A stretch of DNA of 64,000 nt, from assembly GCF_004011695.2 (NCBI RefSeq), contig NC_082409.1, forward strand, positions 868,001 through 932,000. Reading direction: 5' to 3'. How positions within the stretch are numbered: the stretch's first letter is position 1; the number at the start of each line of letters is the position of its first letter. The notes under the pieces were generated by a model. The model did no database searches, was not told the DNA's origin, and saw only the letters and a program-made list of their open reading frames with translations. The stretch comes from Ascochyta rabiei. Its lineage: Eukaryota > Ascomycota > Dothideomycetes > Pleosporales > Didymellaceae. Both the position numbers and the translations under genes were made by a program. Below are positions 1 to 10,515 of this stretch, one piece after another.

Positions 1-1157
1 GAACCGCGACCACTTCGAGCAGCCCGTGCTCCAGACGCTGCAGATGTTCATTGGCGAAATGGGCTGCTGGCTCGTCATCGGCCTCTTCACCCTTTGGCAG
101 CGCTACGCTGGCGCCCGTGCAGGCTACGAGGCCATCCCCAATGCTGAAGGCACGGCAACCCCGGCGAGCGACGAGAGCGGAACCGCCGACATTGCGAACC
201 CACTCAAGCCCGTGCATGCGGACGACGAGGGCAGGATTCCGCTTGAGGGCCGCAGCGTGTTCTTGCTTGCGCTGCCGGCGTGCTGCGACATTGCGGGCAC
301 GACGCTCATGAACGTCGGACTGCTGTTTGTGGCCGCCAGTATCTACCAGATGACGCGTGGCGCGCTGGTGCTATTTGTTGGGCTGTTCAGTGTCTGGTTC
401 CTCAAGCGCCATCTCGGACTGTACAAGTGGTTCTCGCTCTTTGTGGTCGTGTTCGGCGTCGCCATTGTGGGACTGGCCGGTGCGATCACAAAGGACGACA
501 AGGCGACGCCAGGCCACCAGTCTATCCACTCTGCCATGACAAACGTCGCGCCAGCCAAGTCTCAGGCGCTCATGACAATCATCGGTGTGCTGCTCATTGC
601 TGGCGCGCAGATCTTCACGGCTACGCAGTTTGTGCTCGAGGAAAGGATCATGGAGAAGTACGCCATGGAGCCCATCAAGGTTGTGGGCTGGGAGGGCATC
701 TTCGGCTTTCTTGTCACGACCATTATCATGGTCATCCTGCACTTCGCTGTGGGCACTGGGTACTTCAACGCGAGGGAGGGCCTATACCAGATGACGCACT
801 ACAAGGGCATCGCCGTATCATCTCTCCTGATCATGATCAGTATTGGGTCAGTCACTTCCACCGCTTCCTCTGGCTTTGCTGATCCTGTCCAGTGGCTTCA
901 ACTTCTTCGGTCTGTCCGTAACCCGCACCGTCTCTGCCACGTCGCGCTCGACCATCGACACCTGCCGCACGCTCTTCATCTGGCTCGTGTCGCTCGGCCT
1001 TGGCTGGGAAACGTTCAAGTGGCTGCAGGTGCTGGGTTTTGCGTGTTTAGTTTATGGCAGCTTCCTATTCTTCGATATAATCCGCCCGCCGTTCAAATCG
1101 TGCGTAGAGAGGAAGCCGGAGCCTCTGCTACCCGAGGACCCCATTGAGCATCATTGA
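1..1157 (+). CDS. SLC35F6-like membrane transporter (5' end outside window)
   Basis: Drug/metabolite-transporter superfamily protein resembling SLC35F6 (nucleotide-sugar-transporter-like), expected in an internal membrane; the substrate is unknown. About 361 residues are visible. The frame is already open at base 2, so the N-terminus lies outside the window. Hydrophobic helices recur throughout, including a run near FLLALPACCDIAGTTLMNVG and a second half around GVLLIAGAQIFTATQFVLEE. Exons are 1-846 and 893-1157. The 46-nt intron starts GTCAGT at 847 and ends CAG at 892; joining restores ISIGGFNFFGLSVTRTVSAT, which fits the family, whereas reading through gives an unrelated C-terminus. The tail is short and polar. 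The family call rests on remembered sequence patterns. The intron is strongly supported by the frame switch. Confidence 0.78.
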
Positions 1158-1612
1158 GCGTAGACGGGATGGTTGTACATAGTGGGAGCGGGATGTACAT
1201 ATTGGATCCAGCATTGGCGTTTGGCGAGATGGTTCGACGTATCTGAGCAATGAATCGCATCGTTTACAGTTGCGCCGTTGTGGTAGCTCACTCGTGTCCT
1301 GGGATTACTCGTTCACGGCACGAGAACTAGTGAACACGTACAAGTACACACATTCAGTCTGAAGCGAGCTATGCAGTGTTGTCAACAGCAATGCGCAGTT
1401 TCATCAGAAGTGGAATGCAAGGCCAATTTTTTTAGTGGCGTTCACTCACTCATCGTCGGCGGTCTATGGGAAGCTAAAGTGGCTAAGCGGCCAAGTGGCT
1501 AGTGGCCAAGACCACACTTAAGCGAGATCCCACTTCGAAATCGGGCACTCGTGTGATTGCGCATCTCGACAACCACCCGTAGCTAATCACCAGCAGCCAA
1601 CAGTTCGACAAT

Positions 1613-2662
1613 ATGGCCACTACTCAGTCTGCTATGTGAGTTCTTCCCCGTGTGCTGTGCGCGATTTTCTGAAATAATACTGACAATGCCACAGCTCCAA
1701 GAGGAGAAAGTTCGTTGCTGGTACGCTGCACTCACACCTTTCCCTACCCTGAGAGCACTCGAGCATAGATGGAAATTTCAAGAGAGGGCCATTCGACTGC
1801 GAGGACGCTTGCGCAACTGGTGGAAAGAGGCGACCATGCGCTGCACAGCGGCTAACAAGTACGACAGACGGTGTTTTCTACGCCGAGCTGAACGAGTTCT
1901 TCCAGCGCGAGCTTGCTGAGGAGGGTTACTCCGGCGTCGAGGTCCGCGTTACGCCCACCGTCACCGACATCATCATCCGCGCCACCCACACACAGGAGGT
2001 CCTCGGAGAGCAGGGTCGCCGCATTCGTGAGCTCACCTCGCTCATCCAGAAGCGCTTCAAGTTCCCCGAGAACTCCGTTTCTCTGTACGCCGCTAAGGTC
2101 CAGAACCGTGGTCTGTCCGCCGTCGCTCAGTGCGAGTCCCTCCGTTACAAGCTCCTCAACGGTCTTGCCGTCCGAAGGGCCTGCTATGGTGTCCTCCGTT
2201 TCATCATGGAGTCTGGCGCCAAGGGTTGCGAGGTTGTCGTCTCCGGAAAGCTCAGGGCCGCCCGTGCCAAGAGCATGAAGTTCACTGTAAGCACAGCAGG
2301 CGCTGGTTGCAATTTGAACTGCTGCTAACACGCCACAGGACGGTTTCATGATCCACTCTGGTCAGCCCGCCAAGGACTTCATCGACGAGGCCACCCGCCA
2401 CGTCCTGCTCCGCCAGGGTGTGCTCGGTATCAAGGTCAAGATCATGCGTGGATCTGACCCCGAGGGCAAGGCCGGCCCCTCCAAGACCCTCCCCGACTCC
2501 GTCACCGTCATCGAGCCCAAGGAGGAGCAGCCCGTTGTCCAGCCCATGTCCCAGGACTACGGCGCCAAGGCCATCGCCGCCCAGCAGGCAGCAGACCAGG
2601 CCAGGCAGGCCGAGCAGCAGCAGGGTGAGGGCGAGGCCGCACCTGCGACTGAGGAGCAGTAG
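1613..2662 (+). CDS. RPS3: 40S ribosomal protein uS3
   Basis: Small-subunit ribosomal protein uS3, which lines the mRNA entry channel in the cytosolic ribosome. Exons 1613-1635, 1695-1720, 1868-2286 and 2339-2662 encode 263 aa, the usual fungal length. It starts MATTQSAISKKRKFVADGVF. The type-II KH domain lies in the first half ([20 protein letters not shown], then [12 protein letters not shown]), followed by the uS3 C-terminal domain ([38 protein letters not shown]). The tail is rich in Gln, Ala and Glu, as in other ascomycetes. Three introns sit in the 5' two thirds; the first two flank a 26-nt micro-exon, a common arrangement in fungal ribosomal protein genes. All splice sites are GT-AG and keep frame. 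Highly confident. Confidence 0.96.
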
Positions 2663-3380
2663 ATTGCAGCGTGATTGCGGGGCGCATGAGGTTACGAAAA
2701 AGCACGTAGCGGAAGCTTATGATGCATCTTCCTTTGCACATTCGGAACGGACTGGTCTGCTTTTGATTTTGAATGGGAGGTTATGGGGTCTTCACATATA
2801 CTCTTCGATACACCCAAATACCAAACACCAAAACATGGCCTGACGTACCGATGTGGTTCGACTGAACATTACTCTCGAATGTTTGCTTCGCAATGTGCCG
2901 GCTAATGATTACAGTGTGCTTGTTTGGAAATCTGAATGGTGGCCAACGCTGACAAGACGAATCGCACCTGCCCTGAGATCTTCCAGCTCAAGCATCGTTT
3001 CAGCTTTGGCAACTTTACCTCCCAACAGCATCTCTTATGGTCGTTGGCAGAAGCCTTTCCCGGCAACTGTTGGACCACTCTTTCCGGCACGTATGCATCT
3101 CCGCTACAGTGTATCTTTGGCAACACGTTAAGGCTCAGGTAGCATCGACAGTCATGGCTGCACCACGTGCAAGTCCATCTTTGCTGACTGACTGTTTTAT
3201 CAATCAAACTGCAGGTCGAGGTGGTACAGTATTAGAGTATATAACTACAAGGCCTCAGGTAACGTGGACCTGCGAAATGAAATGTGACAGCGGATGCATC
3301 CACCCCTGGCACACGGCACAAGCAGAAGTGACGGGACCTTCCTGAGTGTTTCCACACCTTGCAAGGAGACGTCGAAACGC

Positions 3381-3396
3381 CCGGGGTCTTCCCCGG
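3381..3396. promoter_or_regulatory. Paired inverted CreA/Mig1-type sites
   Basis: CCGGGG at 3381-3386 and its reverse complement CCCCGG at 3391-3396 form a perfect inverted pair with a 4-nt spacer. Both match SYGGRG, the binding consensus of the fungal carbon-catabolite repressor CreA. A third match, CTGGGG, lies at 3555-3560. The pair sits about 620 nt upstream of a secreted polysaccharide hydrolase, the kind of gene CreA represses. The sequence match is seen; the function is inferred, and such 6-mers are common in GC-rich DNA. Confidence 0.3.
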
Positions 3397-3930
3397 CTGA
3401 TCTAACCCCATCCTTCGCAGCGGGCCGGAAAGCTTCATCGCAGCAACACTCGACCTGCTCGCCCTCCGATCGACCAGCCAGCCCGTCTCGCACCCGCGCT
3501 TCCAGAAGCCCTTCCAGCATCTTGTGATCATCTCAGAGCTTCCTCTTTATGACGCTGGGGGGGTCTCGGCTCTTTAGGCTTCCGCCCCAAGATCGGGCAA
3601 CCCTTCCTTATCACCCAGGCGTTAACGGCTCGGCACTTCACTCTATGGATATTAGCACGGGATTCCATTTTCTCCGGGTGTCACGGCGAAAGATTCCTCC
3701 AATCTGCAGGCTAAAGGAGTGCTCTTTACCCCACAATATCTTGCTCGCTTGCAAGGCGCTATATCCTGGCTCATTTGCGTGAAACTCTATAGCCGTCGTG
3801 CGCTGTGACGCTGTGCGCTGTGGGGGATGGACTCGATAGGAGGGACTCTGGAATAGGCGGTATGGAGACAGGGCCGGGCAATATGCATGTATTTGTAGAG
3901 GGAACGGATGGCACGATCTGAATGGGGGAG

Positions 3931-3936
3931 TATAAA
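3931..3936 (+). promoter_or_regulatory. TATA box of the GH53 gene
   Basis: TATAAA occurs 80 nt upstream of the galactanase ATG, in GGGGGAGTATAAAGCCGGG. This is a sensible distance for a strongly regulated fungal secreted-enzyme gene with a short leader. Function is inferred from position only. Confidence 0.45.
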
Positions 3937-4015
3937 GCCGGGATGGGATGGCTTGCATGGGTGAACTGCACTGCTACTTTCTCCCTCTTGCAATCGATCG
4001 CAGACACAGTTCAGC

Positions 4016-5160
4016 ATGCGTCTCCCATCCCTCCTCTCCCTGTTCTTCGCAACCACCGCCCTCGCGGCCCTACCCTACAAGGGCATCGATTGGTCGTCTC
4101 TCCTCGTCGAAGAGAAAGCAGGCAAGACGTACAAGAACTCAGCAGGCCAGACGCAACCACTCGAGACGATCCTCAAGAACACCGGCGTCAACACGGTCCG
4201 ACAGCGCATCTGGGTGAACCCCTCCGATGGAAACTACAACCTCGACTACAACATCAAGCTGGCCAAGCGCGCCAAAGCCGCCGGCCTGAAAATCTACCTC
4301 GATTTCCACTACAGCGACAACTGGGCCGATCCAGGCAAGCAGGTCGTGCCCGTAGCGTGGAAGAGCCTGAACCGCGAGGCGCTGATCAAGCAGGTGTACG
4401 ACTACACCAAGACGGTGCTCAACCAGTTCCAGTCCGAGGGCATCCAGCTGAGCATCGTGTCGATTGGCAACGAGATCACCGCGGGTTTGCTGTGGCCGAT
4501 TGGGCAGCTGAGCAATGCGGATGGGCCGAAGAATGTGGCGGCGCTGTTGAAGAGCGCGAGTAAGGCCGTCAAGGAGTCGTCGCTTTCGAGCAAGCCCAAG
4601 ATCATGATTCATCTCGACAACGGGTTTTACTGGGGTACACAGGTATGTTCTGCTCTCCTCTTCTTCTTATCCTCACCTTCTTTTGATGAGCACGGCAATA
4701 CTGACACGCCGCACAGCAATGGTGGTACGACCAAGTGCTCGGCTCCGGCGGCGGCCTCTCTCTATCCGACTTCGACATCCAGGGCGTCAGCTACTACCCC
4801 TTCTACAACTCGGACGCCACCTTGGGCAACATCGCCTACTCGCTGTCGCAGATGGTCCAGAAGTACGGCAAGGAAGTGCAAGTCGTCGAGACGAACTGGC
4901 CCTCGTCGTGCCCCAACCCCAAATACGCATTTCCCTCCGATACAAGCTTCATCCCCATCTCCGCACCAGGCCAGTACGTCTGGTTGCAGGAGGTCGCGAA
5001 GCGCATCGCGGCTGTCCCCGGTGGAAAGGGTACGGGTATCTTTTACTGGGAGCCGATGTGGATTGACAACGCGGGGCTGGGAAGTAGCTGCGATTGGAAT
5101 CTTATGGTGCAGACTGACGGAAAGGTCATGGAGGGAATGGGCGCCTTTAAGGTTATTTAA
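4016..5160 (+). CDS. Arabinogalactan endo-beta-1,4-galactanase (GH53)
   Basis: Secreted glycoside hydrolase family 53 enzyme that cleaves beta-1,4-galactan side chains of pectin (type I arabinogalactan). Exons 4016-4642 and 4717-5160 (74-nt GT-AG intron) encode 356 aa, the normal family length. A signal peptide is clear: MRLPSLLSLFFATTALA, then ALPYKGIDWSSL. The family core follows: VRQRIWVNPSDGNYNLDYN, LDFHYSDNWADPGKQ, the acid/base Glu153 in VSIGNEITAGLLWP, and the nucleophile Glu267 in QVVETNWPSSCP. The C-terminus keeps GIFYWEPMWI. No carbohydrate-binding module is attached, and no other pectin gene lies nearby. A TATA box and possible CreA sites lie upstream. Function is confident from the catalytic motifs. 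Confidence 0.95.
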
Positions 5161-5421
5161 AGAGCGTGTTTGAATCTGTTGGGTATATTCTTGTAAATAT
5201 CTTTGAAATGCGAATGGTTTGCCTCGTTATAATGCTCGTTTTAACTGATAGCTTGCGTGCTCGTATTGTACAGAGAAGATACAACGAGTCCTTGGTACAT
5301 GCTGCGGTAATGGTGTTTGCTAAAGGGGAGGAGAGAGGGTTAGCTGCAGTAGATTGCAGTACGCACTCGTAGTGAATAGCTACTTGCTTATCGGATACCT
5401 ACCAGCACTCCGTTAAAATAC

Positions 5422-5490
5422 TGAGCCCATCGACTTGAACCTTCAGTGAGCCGACAATATTGGACTGACATAATAGTCTAGCTCTGATGG
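5422..5490 (-). pseudogene. Decayed tRNA-Val-like copy
   Basis: Read on the minus strand, this stretch matches the intact tRNA-Val 90 nt away. It keeps the anticodon stem halves TCAGT and ACTGA around a 16-nt loop plus intron. It also keeps TTCAAGTC of the T loop and a GGG..TCA acceptor end. The 5' half of the T stem is deleted, and the D arm and acceptor stem no longer pair, so it cannot fold as a tRNA. It has the same orientation as the intact gene, so it looks like an old tandem duplicate. Confidence 0.55.
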
Positions 5491-5578
5491 TGGAAGTATT
5501 GTGGACGTGCAAAAAGTGAGCTGCGTAAGGGTTGAGATATACTAAACCAAGAATACGTGCACCGAAAAAATAATCACT

Positions 5579-5661
5579 TGATTCGACCCAGACTTGAACT
5601 GGAGACCTTCAGTGGACTAACAATGTTAGACTGACGTGATAACCAACTACACCATCGAACC
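5579..5661 (-). tRNA. tRNA-Val (anticodon AAC) with a 9-nt intron
   Basis: The 83-nt minus-strand sequence folds as a cloverleaf. The acceptor stem is GGTTCGA with TCGAATC and discriminator A. The D arm is GTGT..TCAC, the anticodon stem TCAGT/ACTGA, and the T arm TCCAG TTCAAGT CTGGG. The loop is enlarged to 16 nt. Removing TTGTTAGTC after position 37 gives the loop CTAACAC with anticodon AAC (valine). A 9-nt intron at the canonical site makes 74 + 9 = 83 nt. The B box is GTTCAAGTC. Confident as a tRNA; the exact intron borders are deduced by folding. Confidence 0.88.
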
Positions 5662-6927
5662 GTTGTTGTGATTTATGAAAGAAAGCAAGGTTATGTGATA
5701 CATGAAGCCAACTTCAGGATGTCCTAAAGTGCACTCTGAGTCCTGGAACACCAGTATTATGTAGCAGCCTTACTTTGGGAAGCCAAATATCGTTTGGCAT
5801 GGCCAGCTGTGTTGTTGATTGTTGTAGTTGGGACCCACCTAAATAAAAATTGTTGCTGGCCTTGTGCCCATCGAGGTAAGCTCCGAATATTCCGTCTCTT
5901 GCATTGTGGATGCTCCAAGTTTGGCACAACGGGCCCCGGGCCTCAACGACAGAAGATGGTTCAGCGCACTGTTACACGCTCGCGTGCTCGCGTTTTGTGA
6001 TCGGTAGTCGTCCTGCGCGAGTATTGTCTGTGCATGGTTGTTTCTTCAACCCTTCCGCACGCCGATTCTGTTTCTGTTCGCCAAGCCATTGAATGTGCAG
6101 CCACAATGTCAAGTGCCCGGCAGTCTGAGGGGATGATGAGAGTGTGTCAAGGGCAGCAAGCACGATACCCTTTGCATGCACCTTGTTACAGTAGAGTCCA
6201 GCGACACAAAGCCATGTTGCTTATGCATTTGATGTCACTAGGGCGCTTAGCGTTCTGTACTCCAGCTACAAGGATCTTGCAAGCGGAAGTGAGTGCGGAG
6301 TCGGCTGCGGTCATACGATTGTACGATTGGCGGCATGATGCATGGAACCACGGGGTCCCTCCTGGAGCGAAGGGTGCGGAGAACAGAGCAAAGGGTGCGA
6401 TAAACAAAACCAATGAGCTAACGGTGGGGAAGATGGAAGAAGGATGAACGGATGAAGAATGAAGAGAGTCAGCTTAGTACAAGGGCACTCGATGGCATGT
6501 GTCGTGGTTCACGCGATGGGGCGACGGCTAAAGCTAGTCGTACCGTGCATGACACACGGGTTGAGAGCTCGAGGCTGCTGGCCAAAGCTCGACCGAACCG
6601 TGGGAAACCGTCATCTCTCAACCAATTCTCCGTGTATTGTTTGTGCCGTGTTTGGTCAATTGCTGAGTTTTTTCGCACCGCATATTGTGTTTTTCATTTA
6701 TATTCTTGAGCCACGTTACCGTGCGATCTACAACTCTTCACCGCACTTGTCAAGCTCCTGCAGGTGCCCAGTAGTTGCCGCCTCGCGTTCGGTGCAGTGA
6801 TCGGCGCAAGCTTCACCTACGTCGTTGCGGGGAAGCTAGCAGATAGTTCGCATCTGACCAAGTTGTTCGAGACGGGATTTCTTCCTCTCTTCACTGTTGT
6901 GAAAACTGTCGCAGTTCCTAGCTTGAC
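5662..6927. other. Intergenic region upstream of glycogenin
   Basis: About 1.27 kb with only scattered short open frames and no recognisable domain. The last few hundred bases presumably hold the glycogenin promoter. I see no RNA gene or repeat worth naming. Confidence 0.55.
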
Positions 6928-9827
6928 ATGGCGCAACCTTTGGAGGATGTGTACTGCACGGTAAGCTTCTCAGATGCAGCAGAGACACACGAGCTGACCA
7001 GATCCACAGCTTCTCATGAGCGACTCCTACTTGCCTGGTACGTAGTTCGCATCATGTGTTGAGCACAATTGAGTGTCGCTTGACATGGAACTCATGGATT
7101 GGCTGCTAAACGTGCATACTAGGAGCCGCTGTCCTTGCCCATTCTCTACGCGATGCCGGTACAACGAAGAAGCTGGCCGTGATGATCACGCTGGAATCAC
7201 TGTCAGCTGAGACCATCGCCGAACTCAAGTCGCTGTACGACTACGTAATACCTGTCGAACGCATACGCAGTCCGAACATGGCCAACCTATACCTAATGGG
7301 CCGCCCCGACCTGTCGTTCGCATTCACCAAGATCGCTCTATGGAGGCAGACGCAGTTCCGCAAGATTGTGTACCTCGACGCCGATGTCGTGGCATTGAGA
7401 GCGCTAGACGAGCTGTTCGACATCGATGCGCCTTTCGCAGCAGCGCCAGACATTGGCTGGCCAGACGCATTCAACAGTGGTGTCATGGTCATCAAGCCTA
7501 GCATGGGCGATTACTGGTCCCTTCACACCATGGCAGCCACTGGCGACAGCTTCGACGGTGCAGACCAAGGGCTGCTGAATCAGTACTTCGAGCATCGCCC
7601 GTGGCAGCGCCTCAAGTTCACCTACAACTGCACACCGAACGCAGAATACCAGTGGGAGCCGGCCTACAGATACTACAAGCGGGACATTAGCGCTGTGCAC
7701 TTCATTGGCAAAGACAAACCGTGGTCCAAGAATCGCACTGCTGGGCACGGCGTTTACGGCGAGCTTCTGGCTCGCTGGTGGGCCGTACACAACAGGCATT
7801 TGCACGACAAGCCACAGCCGACTCAACAAGGGACAACTGAGGCCAAGGGCACCACAAACTCTGCCTTGCAACACCAGAATGTCCCCGACATCACTGTTGA
7901 CGAACCCGCCCCAACCGCCGAGCCCTCTATGACTGATCCCAGCGAAGTAGCTGAAGACATTGGCCAAGGTCGAGTGGAGCCAACACCGACGGTACAACAA
8001 CGCAAGTTCTCTGCTCCAGAGATGCAATGGGACGCGACCAAGTTCGAACCCCCAGCGCAATCCAAGCCTGAAGCCGCCAACTTTCCTCGCGAAACGTACA
8101 CCTTCAACGACAGCAAACAGCTATTCAAAGCACCACCAGCATATCCGGAGCCACCCCGTGACATGTGGTACAAAGTTCCTGAGAACAAACCGCGACCCTA
8201 CGAAGCACCAAAACCCATCTTTCCGTGGGAGAAAGAGGTCACGCGACCCAAACCTACACGTGTTTTCGCGGAGGACCATCCGCCAGAACCTGCTTCAAAA
8301 CCAGTGCTGGTATCTGAAGTGTCAGAGTTCGAAGCGTCACCAGCCTCTGAGTTGACAACAACGCATTACGACAACGGCGGAGAACCCAGGCGGGCAAAGC
8401 CTACTAGGGTGTGGAGAGATGACGCTTACAGCTTCAAGCCAAAGACTGCTGAGGAATCATGGCAAGCGTTCTCGCAGAGCAATGCTAATGCGTGGGATAG
8501 TGTTCCTGGGATTGACTCTTATGTACGGTCAATCATGGACTCACAGGCAAAGCGTGGTCAAGTCCAGGTCTTACAACAGGCGACTGGCACAGACGATTTA
8601 GGCTCACCTACGCTCTCTCGAAAGGATCGCCGCGAGAGTCTGATTCTTACCGATTTCCCGTCAGCCGTCGAACGGCCCAGTCTACCAGTCACTCCAGCGC
8701 CTTTGCGACGTCCGACATTCTGGGGAGAAGAGAGGGATGAGGTGCGTGAATTGCCGGCAGCGGAGGGCGTGCCGGAACAAAACGAATGGGTATGTCCACA
8801 GTGCGGCTTCTCCTCTCCCCATGTATCCGCTTTTGGTCATCGCCACGGCTTGCTCGCTTCTGTGAGCAACCGCGTCACACCTTCCACATCCACTGTCGCG
8901 TCTATTGTCGATGCGCCTGGTTCGAGTCGCGTCAAAAAGAAAGGATTGTTAGACATGATAGATGAGACTCCGGTTGGAGAAGAAAAAGAAACAACGCAAA
9001 AAGCTCTGGAAGAATTGGGAGAAGAGTCACAAGCTCCACAGACTGTAGGACCTAGCCCCCGCAGCGGACTTAGCTCTAATGGCGTGCCACTGGCCTCCCT
9101 AACCGACCGATCCCTTCCGCTGAGTCGAGTCTAACTGTGTCCTAAGAACCCCGGAGCAAAGCTTGAGCAACTGAGAAGATCTTCTCTCGTCGAGTTCGAA
9201 CATCTCAAGAAAGACGAACACCCAGACCCGCCGTTGCGCGCGCTACCCGAGCATTCTGTCCTAGGCGACGAACACGGTGAGGAGCTCGAGGTTGGTGGCA
9301 TTGTGGTAGCCAAAAGCGAGCGACCAGCAGCTCGGTTCTCAACAAGACAGACCTCAAGCGAGCAAGCCACGTCGATCGGACACACTTCGCATTCGTCTTC
9401 AGGGAAACAAGGCAGAGGAAAGAAGATAGGCTTTACGATGAACGATTTCGGTACCAGCTTTGAAAAGAAGGACAAAGGCGGCGACCTTCTGAGCTCCGGC
9501 CCAACATTCTCGTTCGAGAACACGACTCCTGTAGAAGCCTCGCCCAAAGTTGAAGGCTTTGCTGAGCACGATTTCGGCGGTGACAGCACGAACGAGCAAG
9601 AGATGAAGAACTCTAGCAGCTCGACCCACCGCTCATTGTCACCCGTACACCATTCTATAGGACCAGGCCACCAGATGACCTCAGACGGGCGCATCAAAGC
9701 CGGAGACCTGACGTTCAACATGCCGGGATTCAACTCGGAGGGTACATCTGAAGTGGTGTCTACCGTAGGTGAATCACTTAGCCCCACTACGACTAGAGAT
9801 GAAAAGAGCGGCCAGCGGTCGTTCTAG
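6928..9827 (+). CDS. Glycogenin (GT8 self-glucosylating primer)
   Basis: Cytosolic initiator of glycogen synthesis: it transfers glucose from UDP-glucose to its own tyrosine and hands the primer to glycogen synthase. Exon 1 is 6928-6960 (MAQPLEDVYCT), exon 2 is 7010-7037, and exon 3 starts at 7123. The N-terminal 270 residues are a GT8 domain: VLAHSLRDAG, then DADVV with the Mn/UDP-binding Asp106 and Asp108, FNSGVMVIKPS, GADQGLLNQYF and HFIGKDKPW. A long disordered, Pro/Glu-rich tail follows; it includes NAWDSVPGIDSYVRSIM, which resembles the glycogen-synthase-docking motif, and a CPQCGF pair. The frame meets TAA at 9132, yet the same frame stays open to 9827 with family-like sequence (KLEQLRRSSLVEFEHLKKDE). 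An in-frame intron ending at 9146 (donor 9084 or 9045) probably removes the stop, giving about 900 aa. Glycogenin identity is certain; the C-terminal structure is not. Confidence 0.85.
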
Positions 9828-10515
9828 ATGCCCGTGAGGTATGGCTGCCATGAGGCTATCAGCAGTGGGTTGTCCTGGGTGGTGTTTTCAGTTCGTATTA
9901 ACGCGTCGTTGCTCGTTCCCCTTCTTCTTCTCCGACTCCGAAGCCACGGCGGCGGTCTTGCCTTTGCATTAGCATTGCATAGCGATCCATCTCTTCCGAT
10001 TGTCTTTTTTTGTCATTCAGCTCGCGTTCCTAGCTACTTGCGGACATGTATGCATGATGTCAAGGGTTGCACGATAATACATAATGGCACTCGACGAGTT
10101 TCGCTCCTCTTGTGCATTGCTCTCCTCTCCTCTCCTCTTCTCTCTCCTTCAAACGACCTCAAGCCTGCCAACGCGCTGAAGCGAGAACCAGGACCCGGGC
10201 GTGGCCTGAGGATGCGAGCGACGAGGGCACAGGACAGGGTCTTCCCTAGTCTTGTTTTCACCCAATTTACCTAAGAAGTGGGACCTGTCATCTACCTGCC
10301 GAGGCACTCTGTTCTCGAGCGTGGACGATGCAGAATCAAGCTCGTCCAAGCGTGCCGTTCCAAGGCTTGTCGTGTAGAGTCCTGAATTCGTTGCGCATGT
10401 GTAGCGACCGCGTGAAAGCTTGGACCAGTCGACAGTCGACAGTCGAAAGTCGAAAGTCGAAAGTCGACACGGTTGGTGTTTGTCAGAAGTTAAGTTGGGC
10501 GCGTGACAGCAGGTG
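9828..10515. other. Intergenic region with a short GTCGA/AAGTCGA repeat
   Basis: No gene supported. A 7-8 nt tandem repeat, CAGTCGA drifting to AAGTCGA, runs from about 10427 to 10468, just upstream of the dipeptidase gene. A CTCCTCTCCTCTC-type pyrimidine tract lies at about 10121-10150. Confidence 0.5.

Larger units (their letters stand above)
2663..4015. other. Intergenic region between RPS3 and the galactanase gene
   Basis: No supportable gene. Several frames of 70-100 codons are open on both strands, but none has a recognisable domain or coding-like composition. The right half probably holds the promoter of the galactanase gene; the two sites noted separately lie there. Confidence 0.6.

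Noticed and set aside
1852..2349. 165-codon minus-strand frame opposite RPS3
   Set aside because: Antisense shadow of the strongly codon-biased uS3 coding sequence.
7179..9134. Glycogenin as a pseudogene ended by TAA
   Set aside because: The GT8 core is intact, the frame stays open for over 200 codons after the stop, and the stop sits in a branch-point-like CTAAC before an AG.
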